Shown piece after piece: positions 33,584 through 43,753 of a stretch of DNA of 64,000 nt (the first letter of the stretch is position 1; each line of letters begins with the position of its first letter). Location of the stretch: contig JAOKCF010000005.1 of the NCBI GenBank assembly GCA_028245195.1, positions 50,090-114,089 of the forward strand. The letters are read 5' to 3'. This DNA is from Vicingaceae bacterium. GTDB lineage: Bacteria > Bacteroidota > Bacteroidia > Flavobacteriales_E > Vicingaceae. Under the pieces are notes generated by a model, which searched no databases, was not told where the DNA came from, and was given only the letters and a program-made list of their open reading frames with translations. The position numbers were made by a program, and so were the translations under genes.

Positions 33584-34519
33584 TTGAAAGCAAAAAAACT
33601 TTTTAAAGAATTTACTGATCAACATGCGGAAAAGCTTCCTTTTTCTTTGCAGTTTAACTGGTGGAATGAAGTAGTTGCAAATAATTGGGACGTTGCCATT
33701 TTAAATAATGGGGAGGAAACCTATGGAATAATGCCTTATTTCATAAGAAACAAAGGTCCTTGGAGTTTCATAAGTAATGCTCATTTTACTCCGTATTGTG
33801 GCCCATTTCTCGTTTATCCGGAAGGACAGAAGACAACTACTCGAATTGCTTTTGAACATCGGGCATATCGAGAATTGATTGAACAACTGCCCACCTTTTC
33901 TGAATATTCCCAAAATTTTCACCTCGACTTTAACAATGCGTTGGCTTTTCAATGGAATGGGTTTACGGAAACAAATCGTTACACGTATATTCTTTCTTTA
34001 GAGCAAGAAGAAAAGGCCCTTTGGACTGGTTTACGAGAAAACAATAGAAAACAAATCAAAAAAGCAGAGAAAACAATCAAAATTTCTGAGACAAACGATG
34101 CTTCATTACTCCAAAACATCCTCAATCAATCAATTGAAAATAAGATTATACTAGATTACTTTCAACGAATGATAACATTTGTAGACAAGCACAAATGTGG
34201 TAAAGTTTGGAAAGCGACAGAAGGAGCGGATGTTCATGCTGTTTTGCTTAGTATATCTGACAGTAAGAATGCTTACTATTTACTTGGTGGCAATGCACAA
34301 GAGTTCAAGAATTCAGGTGCTATGAGTTTACTTACTTGGCAAGCCTTATTGCACTTTAAACAGCTTGGAATAAAACAATTTAATTTTGAAGGTAGCAGTG
34401 TTGCTGCCGTAGAAAAGTATTTCAGAGGTTTTGGCGGAGATTTGGTTTCCTTCAAACGATTAGAGAAACACAATTCTAAAAGTTTGGAAGTCGCTAAAAA
34501 ACTAAAAGGTAGTAAATAG
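33584..34519 (+). CDS. FemAB/GNAT-like acyltransferase (Acetyltransf_6 type)
   Basis: The 311-residue protein resembles the FemAB-like GNAT proteins of Bacteroidota: a first half with PYFIRNKGPWSF, a middle LRENNRKQIKKAEK segment that is characteristic of the family, and a C-terminal GNAT core with SGAMSLLTWQALLHFKQLG and FNFEGSSVAAVEKYFRGFG. Relatives transfer amino-acyl or acyl groups to cell-envelope or polysaccharide substrates. It starts with TTG at 33584; no ATG exists near that point. Neighbours include a family 2 glycosyltransferase, consistent with envelope work. Confidence 0.8.
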   Translation: MKAKKLFKEFTDQHAEKLPFSLQFNWWNEVVANNWDVAILNNGEETYGIMPYFIRNKGPWSFISNAHFTPYCGPFLVYPEGQKTTTRIAFEHRAYRELIEQLPTFSEYSQNFHLDFNNALAFQWNGFTETNRYTYILSLEQEEKALWTGLRENNRKQIKKAEKTIKISETNDASLLQNILNQSIENKIILDYFQRMITFVDKHKCGKVWKATEGADVHAVLLSISDSKNAYYLLGGNAQEFKNSGAMSLLTWQALLHFKQLGIKQFNFEGSSVAAVEKYFRGFGGDLVSFKRLEKHNSKSLEVAKKLKGSK

Positions 34520-34522
34520 AGC

Positions 34523-35233
34523 TTAGTTAGTGCCAAGTATTCTTTTGAAGTGCTTTTTTAGCTTTACTTGAGAAACTCCTATTCGAGCTAAGAAATAGAT
34601 TAAAAAGTAACTAAATTGTAACCGATACACTCCAATTTCTTTGTACTTCCTTGCGGAAACCAGCAATTTAGAATCCATTTTATTAAACTCGAACGTTTTT
34701 CGTAAGCGTCTTACGATGTCATTTCCTTCCATAAAAAGAAGCTTTTCATTGTATCCATTTACAGCTTCAAATGCAAGCCTCTTCACCAATAAGCCTTGAT
34801 CCCCAAATTGAAATGCATCAAATTTTAGGTAACTAAACTTTTCATTTAGTTTTAAGAACCAATATTTGTTATCGAATTGAAGTTTAAAGTTTCCGAAGGA
34901 GAAGTTGGCTGAATTTATTTGCCTCAAAAAAAACGCTTCATTCAAATCTGTCAAGCAAACATCTGCATGGATGAATAAAAAAAACTCAGTTTCTAATTGC
35001 TGTGCACCTAGATTCAACTGAAATGCTCTATTTTTTTTACTGGAATGACAAATATTTAAGGCTAATTCTTTCGCTATAACTACTGTTTTGTCCTTACTTT
35101 CTGCATCCACTAACCAAATCTTAGAAAAGCCAATGTTATTTAATGAAGTAATCAGTTTTGTTAAATACTGCGCCTCATTAAAAGTTGGAATTACTACTCC
35201 AACATCATCTAATTGTAACTTATTTTTTATCAA
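34523..35233 (-). CDS. Family 2 glycosyltransferase (TIGR04283-like)
   Basis: Single-domain GT-A glycosyltransferase of about 236 residues. VGVVIPTFNEAQYLTKLI is the nucleotide-binding start, followed by VDAESKDKT, FLFIHADVCL (the DxD-equivalent HAD) and the later FGDQGLLVKR and FMEGNDIVRRLRK, typical of the TIGR04283 group. I prefer the TTG at 35233, which has GGAGG 7 bp upstream, over the TTG at 35266, which would extend into TamB. The frame overlaps the TamB 3' end by 14 bp, so translation is coupled. Acceptor sugar or lipid is unknown. Confidence 0.82.
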   Translation of the reverse strand: MIKNKLQLDDVGVVIPTFNEAQYLTKLITSLNNIGFSKIWLVDAESKDKTVVIAKELALNICHSSKKNRAFQLNLGAQQLETEFFLFIHADVCLTDLNEAFFLRQINSANFSFGNFKLQFDNKYWFLKLNEKFSYLKFDAFQFGDQGLLVKRLAFEAVNGYNEKLLFMEGNDIVRRLRKTFEFNKMDSKLLVSARKYKEIGVYRLQFSYFLIYFLARIGVSQVKLKKHFKRILGTN

Positions 35234-38200
35234 AGTATTTCCTCCAGAGTTCTCCAATGGTATCAAAATCTTCTCGATAAAAGAAGCCTATCCCTTGTGT
35301 ATAAGGACTATTCAATTGCAACAAGCTATTGGTTACTGAACGATTAAATCCTTTCAAACGATACCTCCCATCTTTTAACTTATAAATTGCAGTAAACTCC
35401 CCTACAAAACCTGAGTTTTGATTTTGTAAATCAGGATTATCGCCAGTGTAACCAACATTTCCATCGAATGTCAAACGATCTTGAAACAATTGGGTAGAAA
35501 CCGACACATCAAATTGATCGCTATTCAATTCATCAGCAGGTTGATACTTTACACCGACATCAAAATTATCACTTAATCGAGAAGCCCAGTTGCTTAATTG
35601 ATTAGAAACAAACTCATATCCATTATTTAAAGTCTGCGCTCCAGCATTGTATCCTCCTTCTGTTGTTCCTGTAGTTGAAGAAGGAAGAAAGCGATTCAAA
35701 ACCAATAAACCAAACACTTGTTGATTCATTTCCTGAGGGTTAACATCGTTATTATTAACATACAAGACAGATTCCAGTTGTCGTTTCGTTTGTTCAGAGG
35801 CTTCCGGAAGAGAAATGTCGAAACTAATACTTGGACTCATCAAATTGTCATTGAGTTTTAATGCTAACTCTACAGGTGTTCTTCTTTTGTATTCATCGGA
35901 AGAATCACTAGGAAATAAGTCATACAAGGGCGCTCTCAGCTTATAAATTGCTTGCATATTTAACACTGCCTGATATGGATCTCCATCCCAATAAATACTG
36001 CTACCCTTTGCTATTTCAAAGCGCTTATTAATAACATTTTGTAGTGTAAAAAGATAGTCTCCCTTGTCTACCAAATATTGACCGAAAATATTGAAATCAC
36101 CTATTGTGTTAATGATCATGCTCAAGTCTCCTTGTCCTTGTGCTTTAATTATATCGCCTACTTGCTCGTCAAAAATGATCTGCAATTTAGCATCAGGAGT
36201 AATTTCTAAATCGAAGTTTAATTCAATTCCACTTAAATCAACTTCTTCTGCCTTTTCCTTGTTATAGTCTGGACTGTTGGTAAAAACTAAAAAATCTGAA
36301 CTTGAAACATCCACACCTTCTTCTAACGGTATTTTAAAATCTGTTCCCTTTTCAGTTTTTAAATCTAGTTCAAGAATCAACTGGTCTCCGTATCCAGAAA
36401 TGTTAGCCGTTCCGGATGCATACCCTTTGCCATAAAAAAGTTCATTGTTCTTTGCTGTGGTGCTTAGACTAAAAAAGTTTTTAAATTCTAAACCAATATC
36501 ATAGTTGAAGTTGCTGTAATTTTCGTGAAAGATCGTTCCAGTAGCTATTGCCGGACTTCCCTTGCTATCTTTTACTTTAACCAGGTTAAACCCTATAAAA
36601 TCTGGTTCTACTATTATTTGATCATCAATGCTATAACTTGTATTCAAATAATTTACAAGAAACTTGGATTTATTTAATCCTACAACTCCTTTCAGCTGAG
36701 GAGCGCTCCCTTCTCCACTTACCGCTACTTTACCATTTAGAAACCCTTCTATACCGGTAATGTAGTCCACTAAATACGGTCGAATTAACTCTAAAGGAAA
36801 TTGATTGAAATTGACACTTAAATCCAAACTATTTTCTTTTTGTAAAGGGAATACACTCCCTGTTACTCTCAAAATGTCAGAATCAGTGTCGCCTAGGTTA
36901 CCATCGACAATTAAAGCTTTCAGTTCTGAATTCCATGTGCTTTTTAAATTGGACTCCCCTATTTCTACATTGTTGATAAATAAACTATCCAGTTTCAAGT
37001 CTGTTGTGAAAGACAAATCTTTATAAACTGAAATTAATGATGTAGTTCCATTTGCAACACCTTCCATTTCTATGCTATTCTCAGGCAATAACGAACTCAC
37101 AAATTGGAGGTCAATTTCTTTTAAATCAACATTCAGAGTATCCTCAATATGGTGGGATGCATTACCTGAAAATTTTAATTTTTGCGAATTATTACTTACA
37201 TCCAAGTTGTGAATGCTAAACCTTCCGCTGTCCAACTGAATTCCATTTTCATTTTCAATTTTCCACAAAGCATTCTTTACTTGAAAAGTCGAATTCAGAA
37301 AAGCAAAATCCATTTGAAGAAAATTATGCAGATGGTTGGTAATAGTGAAATCGACTAGGCTGATTTTACTTCCCCACTCCCCAATCACTATACGGTTATT
37401 GTTGACTTGGTTTTTCAAATTTGATTGCAACGTAACTCCTGACATACTTTCCAAGTTTGCCAACTGCAACTTTTCACTTTTAAAATTAACTTGTAAGGAA
37501 TCTCTGAGAGTCTTCACGTATAGATCAAACCCATTCAAACTGTTTTTTTGGTAGCTTACATGATCTCCACGCACCTCTAAATCTGCAATACTATCGATGA
37601 TAGAGAAGTGCAATTGAATAGATGCTCCTTCATCAATTGACAATTCTGGAAGTAACACTTCTGTTATTGGTTTTGTGTTTTTAAACTGAGCTGAGAAATC
37701 AAAAACTTGAGGAGACGTTTCGGAAGGTGTGCTGGTTGAATCAAAAAATAGGTGATATATATTTTCAAAGGTCTCCTCTAAGTCAGCAATCCTATACTCA
37801 CCTTCGAGCTTTCCGTCAACAAAACTAGATACTAACTCTATTTTTCGCTTTCCTCTATTGTTGCCAGCTGTTAAACTAAACTGTTCTAGACTATGATTCA
37901 GTTTCATGTCTTTGTATTTCAAGTCGCGAACTATAGCAATACCTGAAATGTCGTCTATGTCTGCCCCCTCGAGGTCAATTTCAGATTGAAAAGAAAGCTC
38001 CGTAAGAAGGTCTTCCTTATTAAACAAATTCAACATCGCCAACTTTGCTTTAGAAACATTCAACTTAAATTTTGAAACTGGTTTGACCTTATTTAAATCA
38101 ATATTTCCATTAAAGTCAGCAACAATATTTTCATCTTTTACACTTACAATTCCCGTAAACTGTTCTTTTCTAAAAGAACCATTCAATTTTACATTTTTGT

Positions 38201-39572
38201 AGCGGTACTCACTAAATTCAACATAGTTCACAATGCCTTTCGTTTTAAAATCAGCATCTTCCTTTGTAAAGCCACTGCCATTAATCGATACATTTAAAGC
38301 AATCCCACCGAGTTGCTCTTCCTCTACTAATCGACCCAATTGAAACTCAGTGGAGCTTAAATTTCCACTGTATTCATATTGTGCTTTGGAGTTTTGTTTT
38401 AATAACACATCCGTTTTAAGGTTACCAAGTGCAGTTGAAAAAGAACCAAAAGACACAAAATCAGAAATGTATCCTGTAAAGTTTCCATTAAAATTAATTT
38501 GTCCCAATTTATTAAATGATGCAGGAATGTTTAGTTTTTTCCGCTCTTCAAATGGTGGCACTGGAATACTGCGAAGCGCGTGTGCAGAAGTCTTTAGGTT
38601 ACTTAGTTCGGTATATATAAAGGTGTTTTCAAAATCAGGGAGACCTCTAAAACTAAAATCTCCTTTTAGAGATGTTCCACCATTAATTTTGAGCTGAAGG
38701 TCATTTGCTCGTAGGTTGGCGACAGTTCCCTCTACTTTTCCATCTATAAAAACTTCATTTTCAATTCCTAAAAATAGAGGCACAAAATAAGATAAATCCT
38801 TAATATTGAGAATAGTAGAATGCAAATCTCCTTTCATATTGACCATATTGTTGTAATCAACATAATCAGAAAAATTATTGGCCATCATAGCATAAGACCC
38901 TTTGATGTATGTTTCTCCCGTAACGATGTTTAATTCTTTCAGATCAAAAACACCTTTATATATCTTTGTTTTCGCAGCCAGCTGTTTCAGCTTAAACCCC
39001 GAATGATCGTTTAAAGCGAGTTGTTGTAAATCAAACTGAATCGTGTCGTTTTCAAAATCAAAACCCTTCGCAACCAAGTAAATTGAATCTGCCAAAAGGT
39101 GAAAGTAATCTACACCATACTTTATTTGATCTTTATTATAGTCGTTAAACGCATATTTTCCGTTGCTAATTTCAATACCGTTCAATTTAAATTCCCAATC
39201 ACTTTGGGTAGCACTAGTATCCGAAGATGAAAAGTAATCCAACAAAAATTGATGATTAAATACCGAGTCGTTTTTTAAAACATAGGTTTTCGCATTGAGT
39301 TCACGCACATGAATCGACATGCTAACCGTGTGTTCTATAAAGTCCAAGCCACTAACAGACACCTCTAATTCATTCAAATAAAGTAAGGTATGCTTATTCA
39401 AATCTTCAATGTACAGGTTTTTTAAAACCAACTCATTCCAAAAATCAATTTCTAAGTGGCTCAGAGAGACTAGCACATTTAGTTCTGAAGATAAATACTT
39501 GGCAGCTTTATGAGCAGCAAAAGTTTGCACTTTTGGCAATTGTAATAATGCACATAACAGTCCTATTATCAA
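35220..39572 (-). CDS. TamB-like translocation and assembly module protein (DUF490)
   Basis: A 1450-residue protein with an N-terminal membrane anchor, a very long beta-rich body of the AsmA/TamB repeating beta-taco type, and a C-terminal DUF490/TamB domain (about 1050-1440). TamB-like proteins span the periplasm and are thought to carry phospholipids to the outer membrane or to help barrel assembly. The reading frame is intact across 4.35 kb. The start is odd: the frame opens at 39632 without ATG or GTG, and TTG 39572 falls inside the expected membrane helix. Promoter elements were not resolved. Confidence 0.88.
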   Translation of the reverse strand: MIIGLLCALLQLPKVQTFAAHKAAKYLSSELNVLVSLSHLEIDFWNELVLKNLYIEDLNKHTLLYLNELEVSVSGLDFIEHTVSMSIHVRELNAKTYVLKNDSVFNHQFLLDYFSSSDTSATQSDWEFKLNGIEISNGKYAFNDYNKDQIKYGVDYFHLLADSIYLVAKGFDFENDTIQFDLQQLALNDHSGFKLKQLAAKTKIYKGVFDLKELNIVTGETYIKGSYAMMANNFSDYVDYNNMVNMKGDLHSTILNIKDLSYFVPLFLGIENEVFIDGKVEGTVANLRANDLQLKINGGTSLKGDFSFRGLPDFENTFIYTELSNLKTSAHALRSIPVPPFEERKKLNIPASFNKLGQINFNGNFTGYISDFVSFGSFSTALGNLKTDVLLKQNSKAQYEYSGNLSSTEFQLGRLVEEEQLGGIALNVSINGSGFTKEDADFKTKGIVNYVEFSEYRYKNVKLNGSFRKEQFTGIVSVKDENIVADFNGNIDLNKVKPVSKFKLNVSKAKLAMLNLFNKEDLLTELSFQSEIDLEGADIDDISGIAIVRDLKYKDMKLNHSLEQFSLTAGNNRGKRKIELVSSFVDGKLEGEYRIADLEETFENIYHLFFDSTSTPSETSPQVFDFSAQFKNTKPITEVLLPELSIDEGASIQLHFSIIDSIADLEVRGDHVSYQKNSLNGFDLYVKTLRDSLQVNFKSEKLQLANLESMSGVTLQSNLKNQVNNNRIVIGEWGSKISLVDFTITNHLHNFLQMDFAFLNSTFQVKNALWKIENENGIQLDSGRFSIHNLDVSNNSQKLKFSGNASHHIEDTLNVDLKEIDLQFVSSLLPENSIEMEGVANGTTSLISVYKDLSFTTDLKLDSLFINNVEIGESNLKSTWNSELKALIVDGNLGDTDSDILRVTGSVFPLQKENSLDLSVNFNQFPLELIRPYLVDYITGIEGFLNGKVAVSGEGSAPQLKGVVGLNKSKFLVNYLNTSYSIDDQIIVEPDFIGFNLVKVKDSKGSPAIATGTIFHENYSNFNYDIGLEFKNFFSLSTTAKNNELFYGKGYASGTANISGYGDQLILELDLKTEKGTDFKIPLEEGVDVSSSDFLVFTNSPDYNKEKAEEVDLSGIELNFDLEITPDAKLQIIFDEQVGDIIKAQGQGDLSMIINTIGDFNIFGQYLVDKGDYLFTLQNVINKRFEIAKGSSIYWDGDPYQAVLNMQAIYKLRAPLYDLFPSDSSDEYKRRTPVELALKLNDNLMSPSISFDISLPEASEQTKRQLESVLYVNNNDVNPQEMNQQVFGLLVLNRFLPSSTTGTTEGGYNAGAQTLNNGYEFVSNQLSNWASRLSDNFDVGVKYQPADELNSDQFDVSVSTQLFQDRLTFDGNVGYTGDNPDLQNQNSGFVGEFTAIYKLKDGRYRLKGFNRSVTNSLLQLNSPYTQGIGFFYREDFDTIGELWRKYFDKK

Positions 39573-39619
39573 TAATAAAACTATTACAAGCCGAAGAAAT
39601 ATTTTACCTGCTTTTTTGA

Positions 39620-39627
39620 TACTTTTG
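39620..39627 (+). promoter_or_regulatory. -7 box of the tsaD promoter
   Basis: TACTTTTG matches TAnnTTTG, 33 bp before the tsaD ATG, and overlaps the 5' part of the divergent TamB reading frame. Confidence 0.5.
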
Positions 39628-39660
39628 AAACTTTAAAAGACAAAGTTCAGCAAAATATAA

Positions 39661-40677
39661 ATGGTGCAGAAACAAAGTATTATACTTGGAATTGAAACTT
39701 CTTGCGACGATACTGCAATTGCTATTTTGAGGGGCAATAAAATTCTGTCTAACTATGTGGCAACTCAAGAAATTCATACAGAATTTGGAGGGGTTGTGCC
39801 AGAATTAGCATCTAGAGCGCACCAACAAAATATTATTCCGGTTTTAGAAAAAGGTTTAAAAGAAGCGAATTGCTCACTAAGTGACATTGACGCCATAGCC
39901 TATAGTCGAGGTCCTGGTCTATTGGGCTCGCTTTTGGTAGGAAGTTCATTTGCCAAAGGACTTTCGCTTGGTTTAAATAAACCATTGTTGGAGGTGAACC
40001 ACATGAAAGCGCATATTTCTGCCCACTTTATCAACGACAATGCGAGTACACCAAAATTTCCTTTTTTATGCCTTACCGTAAGCGGAGGACACACTCAAAT
40101 AGTTCTGGTCAAAAGTTTTCTAGAAATGGAAGTACTAGGAAATACATTAGATGATGCTGCTGGAGAAGCCTTTGACAAGGCAGCAAAAATGATGGAAATT
40201 CCATACCCAGGTGGTCCATTAATTGATAAATATGCTAAAACAGGAAATCATTTAGCTTTCCCTTTCAAAATCAGTAGTATGAAAGGCTACAACTTTTCAT
40301 TTAGTGGCTTGAAAACAGGGATACTTTACTTCTTAAGGCAAAAAGTAGAAGAAAACCCTCATTTCATTCAAGAGAATTTAAATGACATTTGCGCCTCTGT
40401 GCAGCATACTATTATCACTATTTTACTCAAAAAACTGAGCAAGGTGGTTAAAGATTATAACATTCATGAAGTAGCCATTGCCGGAGGAGTATCAGCGAAT
40501 TCAGAACTTAGAAAGCAACTAAAAGCCAATGAGGTAGATGGTTGGAAAGTGCATTTGCCAAAATTCGAATATTGCACTGATAATGGAGCGATGATTGCTA
40601 TTGCAGGCAAATTTTTATTTGAAGCAGGACAATTTGGAGATTTAAAAAACCCACCAAGTCCAAGGCTAAAATTTTAA
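39661..40677 (+). CDS. tsaD: tRNA N6-adenosine threonylcarbamoyltransferase TsaD
   Basis: Makes the universal t6A modification at position 37 of ANN-reading tRNAs together with TsaB and TsaE. The 338-residue protein is complete: LGIETSCDDTAIAI, the metal-binding HMKAH motif in EVNHMKAHISAH, SGGHTQIVLV, the nucleotide loop GEAFDKAAKMM, IAGGVSANSELR, and the final CTDNGAMIAIAG. It is essential in most bacteria and intact here. It converges with the broken hydrolase gene with a 4-bp overlap of stops. Confidence 0.98.
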   Translation: MVQKQSIILGIETSCDDTAIAILRGNKILSNYVATQEIHTEFGGVVPELASRAHQQNIIPVLEKGLKEANCSLSDIDAIAYSRGPGLLGSLLVGSSFAKGLSLGLNKPLLEVNHMKAHISAHFINDNASTPKFPFLCLTVSGGHTQIVLVKSFLEMEVLGNTLDDAAGEAFDKAAKMMEIPYPGGPLIDKYAKTGNHLAFPFKISSMKGYNFSFSGLKTGILYFLRQKVEENPHFIQENLNDICASVQHTIITILLKKLSKVVKDYNIHEVAIAGGVSANSELRKQLKANEVDGWKVHLPKFEYCTDNGAMIAIAGKFLFEAGQFGDLKNPPSPRLKF

Positions 40678-41413
40678 GCTGTTAAGAAGGCTAAACTGCA
40701 CTCTAAGGCCTCTAGTGTGGCTTTTGGTAATTCTAAGTCAGTCCATGGGTGTATTCCGTTAAAGGTGTGGTTGCAATCTGCTATTACCTCGAATTTCGCA
40801 TCACTTTTCCAAGATTTAATTCGTTCAGCATTTTCAACTGAAACCGTTTCATCGTTTACACCGTGAATAACCAATATCGGTTTATTTAATCTTCGAACTG
40901 ATTTTTCAATGTTCAATTCTTCTTGATGGCTAATTAATGTTTGAACGAAATCATAGTTCATGGGCATATCCTGTTTTGTTCTTCTATTCTTAATGAAAAT
41001 ACCCCGCTCTCCTTCCATTTTTGAAGTTCTATAGCATCAGGTAGCTGCTCAAATAACTCTTTTTGGTCAGCGTATAGAATAAAGCCTTTTTTGTCTTTAA
41101 TCCAATCCAACACATGACCAACATCTTCAACTTCTCTTTGATAGGTATTGTTAGAAAACGCATCTAAATCTAGAAAGTCTATTTCTTCTTCTACGGTTCC
41201 GCCATTATGCGAAAAGTTAAATGCAACAACAATGAAACCTTTATACGCTATTTATTGTTGCTTTAAAGGAAAGTGTCCCCAATCTTTAAAACCCTTAAAC
41301 CCGCGAGCGAAAAGAACAATTTCTGTCTTTTCTCTTTTATCAGGATAGTATATACTTATTGGTGACTTCCGATTTTCGGAGCCAACAAACCAAGTGTTCA
41401 GTTTATTCGTCAT
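40674..41413 (-). pseudogene. Alpha/beta hydrolase, broken by stop, deletion of the nucleophile region and frameshift
   Basis: From ATG 41413 the frame reads MTNKLNTWFVGSE and VLFARGFKGFKDWG, typical of a Bacteroidota alpha/beta-hydrolase family. TAA at 41252-41254 ends it after 53 codons, and the same frame continues KGFIVVAFNFSHNGG. The segment that should carry the nucleophile elbow (GHSRGG) and following helix is missing: DWIKDKKG joins directly to YADQKELFEQ. The frame shifts near 41015, then NRRTKQDMPMNY, LVIHGVNDETVSV (catalytic Asp) and CNHTFNG (catalytic His) follow to the stop. Loss of the catalytic Ser shows this is a true pseudogene, not a sequencing artefact. Confidence 0.87.
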
Positions 41414-41453
41414 ATAAGTTAGTAGCAATACTGTTTTAATTACCTTTACAAGT

Positions 41454-43724
41454 ATGAGAATACTAAGTTTAGTAGCCTTTGTGTTGGCAAATTTAAGCTC
41501 CTTTACAGGATGGGGACAAATTCAATCAGGAGAACTTCCTCCTTCTTATTTGAATAGGTCTGAGAAAAATAATGCGCAATCATATACAGTTCAACTTGCA
41601 GATCCGAATGTAACTGCTGAAATTGCTGAAGATGCTATTACCGATCAACATAAAGATATTGCTTGGAGGTTTGGGGCATTACTGCCAGTTAATTATACCT
41701 TGTCCAATTCCGGAGAGTGGAAACACGATGATGACGAAGGAATCAGTACGTGGAAATTAAAGCTAAGTTTTCAAAACGCCCAGAGTATCAATTTAAATTT
41801 TAATCAGTTTCAATTAAGCTCAACTGCTAAACTATTTGTTTACAACGATGACTTCTCTGATATTTTAGGTGCAATTACTTTTAAAAACAACAAAAAAGAT
41901 CGGTTATTTTCTATTCGCCCAATAAAAGGTAGTGCAATTACCATAGAACTAATCGTTCCTCAAAATGAATTGGAACAAAATACTGTTTCATGCAACCAAG
42001 TAATTTACGGATATCGCTCTATTCACGATAAAGTTCAAAAAGTCTTTCAAGGCTCCGGAAATTGTAACATAAATGTGAACTGCGAAGAAGGTAAGAATTG
42101 GCAAGATGTTAAACGAGCAGTAGCCATGGTAACCACTGTAAATAACACACGGTTTTGCACAGCTACCCTAATCAATAATGTTCGTCAAGACACGACGCCT
42201 TATATATTGGGTGCGGCACACTGTGTACTTCGAAGTAATTCCATTTTCATTTTTGGTTATGAAAGTGCCCTCTGCAGCCCGAATACCGACGGAGTGCTCA
42301 GCAATTCCATAAGTGGAAGTGGACGAAAAGCAATTACTATAAATTTTGGTTCTGATTTTGAATTGAGAGTATTGAGCAGCAGCCCACCGGCTGGCTACAA
42401 CGTGTATTATGCGGGGTGGAACAATCAAAACATTGCATCAACTAAATCAGTTGGTATTCACCACCCTACAGGAGATGTAAAAAAAATCTCTGTTGATAAT
42501 GATATTCTAACGAATAGTGCCTATTACGCTCCAGGTGTTACACACTGGCAAGTGAGTAATTGGGAGAAGGGAACCACAGAAGGAGGTTCTTCTGGCTCCG
42601 CGCTTTTTGATGCGAACCAGCGAATTATTGGCCAGCTGCACGGTGGTGACGCCTCTTGCAGTAACAAACTTCAAGATTACTATGGTAAGTTTTCCTATTC
42701 ATGGAGTACTTCATCAGACACCTTAAGGCAATTAAAATATTGGTTGGACCCGGATAATACAGGAGCTCTTGTACTTAATGGGTTGGATCCTAATCCGGCA
42801 CCTTTTAAAGCAGACTTAAACCTCCTGGATATTGACGGAATACCTGAATTTGAATGTACTCAAAGTGTACAAGCAACATTTAGAGTGAAAAATATTGGTA
42901 ACAATACAGTAGACAGTTTCTATGTAGATTATGCCTTAAATGCTAATCCAGTTCAGTCCATCCGGTATGCAAATGGTGCAAACCGACAACAAATTGTAAC
43001 ATTTATCACGCCTAATCTAATACCTGCTAATGGTAGGAATGTGTTAGTTGTTTCTGCAAAAACTGCGGGCCTTAAAGACCAAAATTTAACCAACAATACC
43101 GATTCCATCGTTTTTAATATCAATACCGGTACGTCTGATTACCTTTATTTGAGTTTTAAATCTGATGATTACGGCAGCGAAACATCATGGCAATTAGAAG
43201 ACTTCAACACGAACAGCATATTGTATACTAGCCCGAATTATCCTGACGTTAATAGTGGCGTCTTATACACTGACTCTCTTTGTGTTTATAACGGATGTTT
43301 CCGTTTCTCAATATTTGATGCAATAGGTGATGGATTCAATGACCCAACAAATGCATTTGGAAATGGATACCTCCTAATTACAAACCGTCTATCAGATACC
43401 TTATTTTTTGAGAATAACTTTACAAGCTCTCTGAGTGCGGATACTTTCTGTCTGCGAAACGTTTCTTCAATATCAGAAAGACGATTAGAAGCTAACGCCA
43501 TTATAGCATTCCCGAATCCAATTGGTGCAGGAGAAGTGCTTCGTTTAAATAGTGTAAATAATTTTTCTTTGACTTTAAGAAATGTGCAAGGACAGCTGGT
43601 AAGTCAAAACTCTGGAAATCAATTTAACGTACCAGAAAACTTAACCTCGGGGGTGTACTTCCTAAAAATAAGCGAGTTAAAGAGCAACAGAATTTTGGAC
43701 ATAAAAAAAGTGTTGATTCAATAA
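41454..43724 (+). CDS. Secreted trypsin-like serine protease with T9SS sorting domain
   Basis: The 756 residues contain a signal peptide (1-21), a propeptide-like beta domain (about 30-195), an S1 protease domain of the lysyl-endopeptidase kind (about 210-440: ILGAAHCV with catalytic His, EGGSSGSALFD with catalytic Ser), a CARDB-like adhesion domain (about 450-560), a further beta domain (about 565-670), and a C-terminal type A sorting domain starting AFPNPIGAGEVLRLNS and ending IKKVLIQ. The type IX machinery would export it across the outer membrane. It probably degrades environmental protein, feeding the M1, M28 and M49 peptidases. A TACCTTTA -7-like box lies shortly upstream. Confidence 0.93.
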   Translation: MRILSLVAFVLANLSSFTGWGQIQSGELPPSYLNRSEKNNAQSYTVQLADPNVTAEIAEDAITDQHKDIAWRFGALLPVNYTLSNSGEWKHDDDEGISTWKLKLSFQNAQSINLNFNQFQLSSTAKLFVYNDDFSDILGAITFKNNKKDRLFSIRPIKGSAITIELIVPQNELEQNTVSCNQVIYGYRSIHDKVQKVFQGSGNCNINVNCEEGKNWQDVKRAVAMVTTVNNTRFCTATLINNVRQDTTPYILGAAHCVLRSNSIFIFGYESALCSPNTDGVLSNSISGSGRKAITINFGSDFELRVLSSSPPAGYNVYYAGWNNQNIASTKSVGIHHPTGDVKKISVDNDILTNSAYYAPGVTHWQVSNWEKGTTEGGSSGSALFDANQRIIGQLHGGDASCSNKLQDYYGKFSYSWSTSSDTLRQLKYWLDPDNTGALVLNGLDPNPAPFKADLNLLDIDGIPEFECTQSVQATFRVKNIGNNTVDSFYVDYALNANPVQSIRYANGANRQQIVTFITPNLIPANGRNVLVVSAKTAGLKDQNLTNNTDSIVFNINTGTSDYLYLSFKSDDYGSETSWQLEDFNTNSILYTSPNYPDVNSGVLYTDSLCVYNGCFRFSIFDAIGDGFNDPTNAFGNGYLLITNRLSDTLFFENNFTSSLSADTFCLRNVSSISERRLEANAIIAFPNPIGAGEVLRLNSVNNFSLTLRNVQGQLVSQNSGNQFNVPENLTSGVYFLKISELKSNRILDIKKVLIQ

Positions 43725-43753
43725 TCATCACTTCATTTTACTGTTAATTTGGT

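Noticed and set aside
41148..41348. 66-codon plus-strand ORF upstream of the T9SS protease
   Set aside because: It is antisense to the hydrolase pseudogene, whose translation shows clear family motifs.
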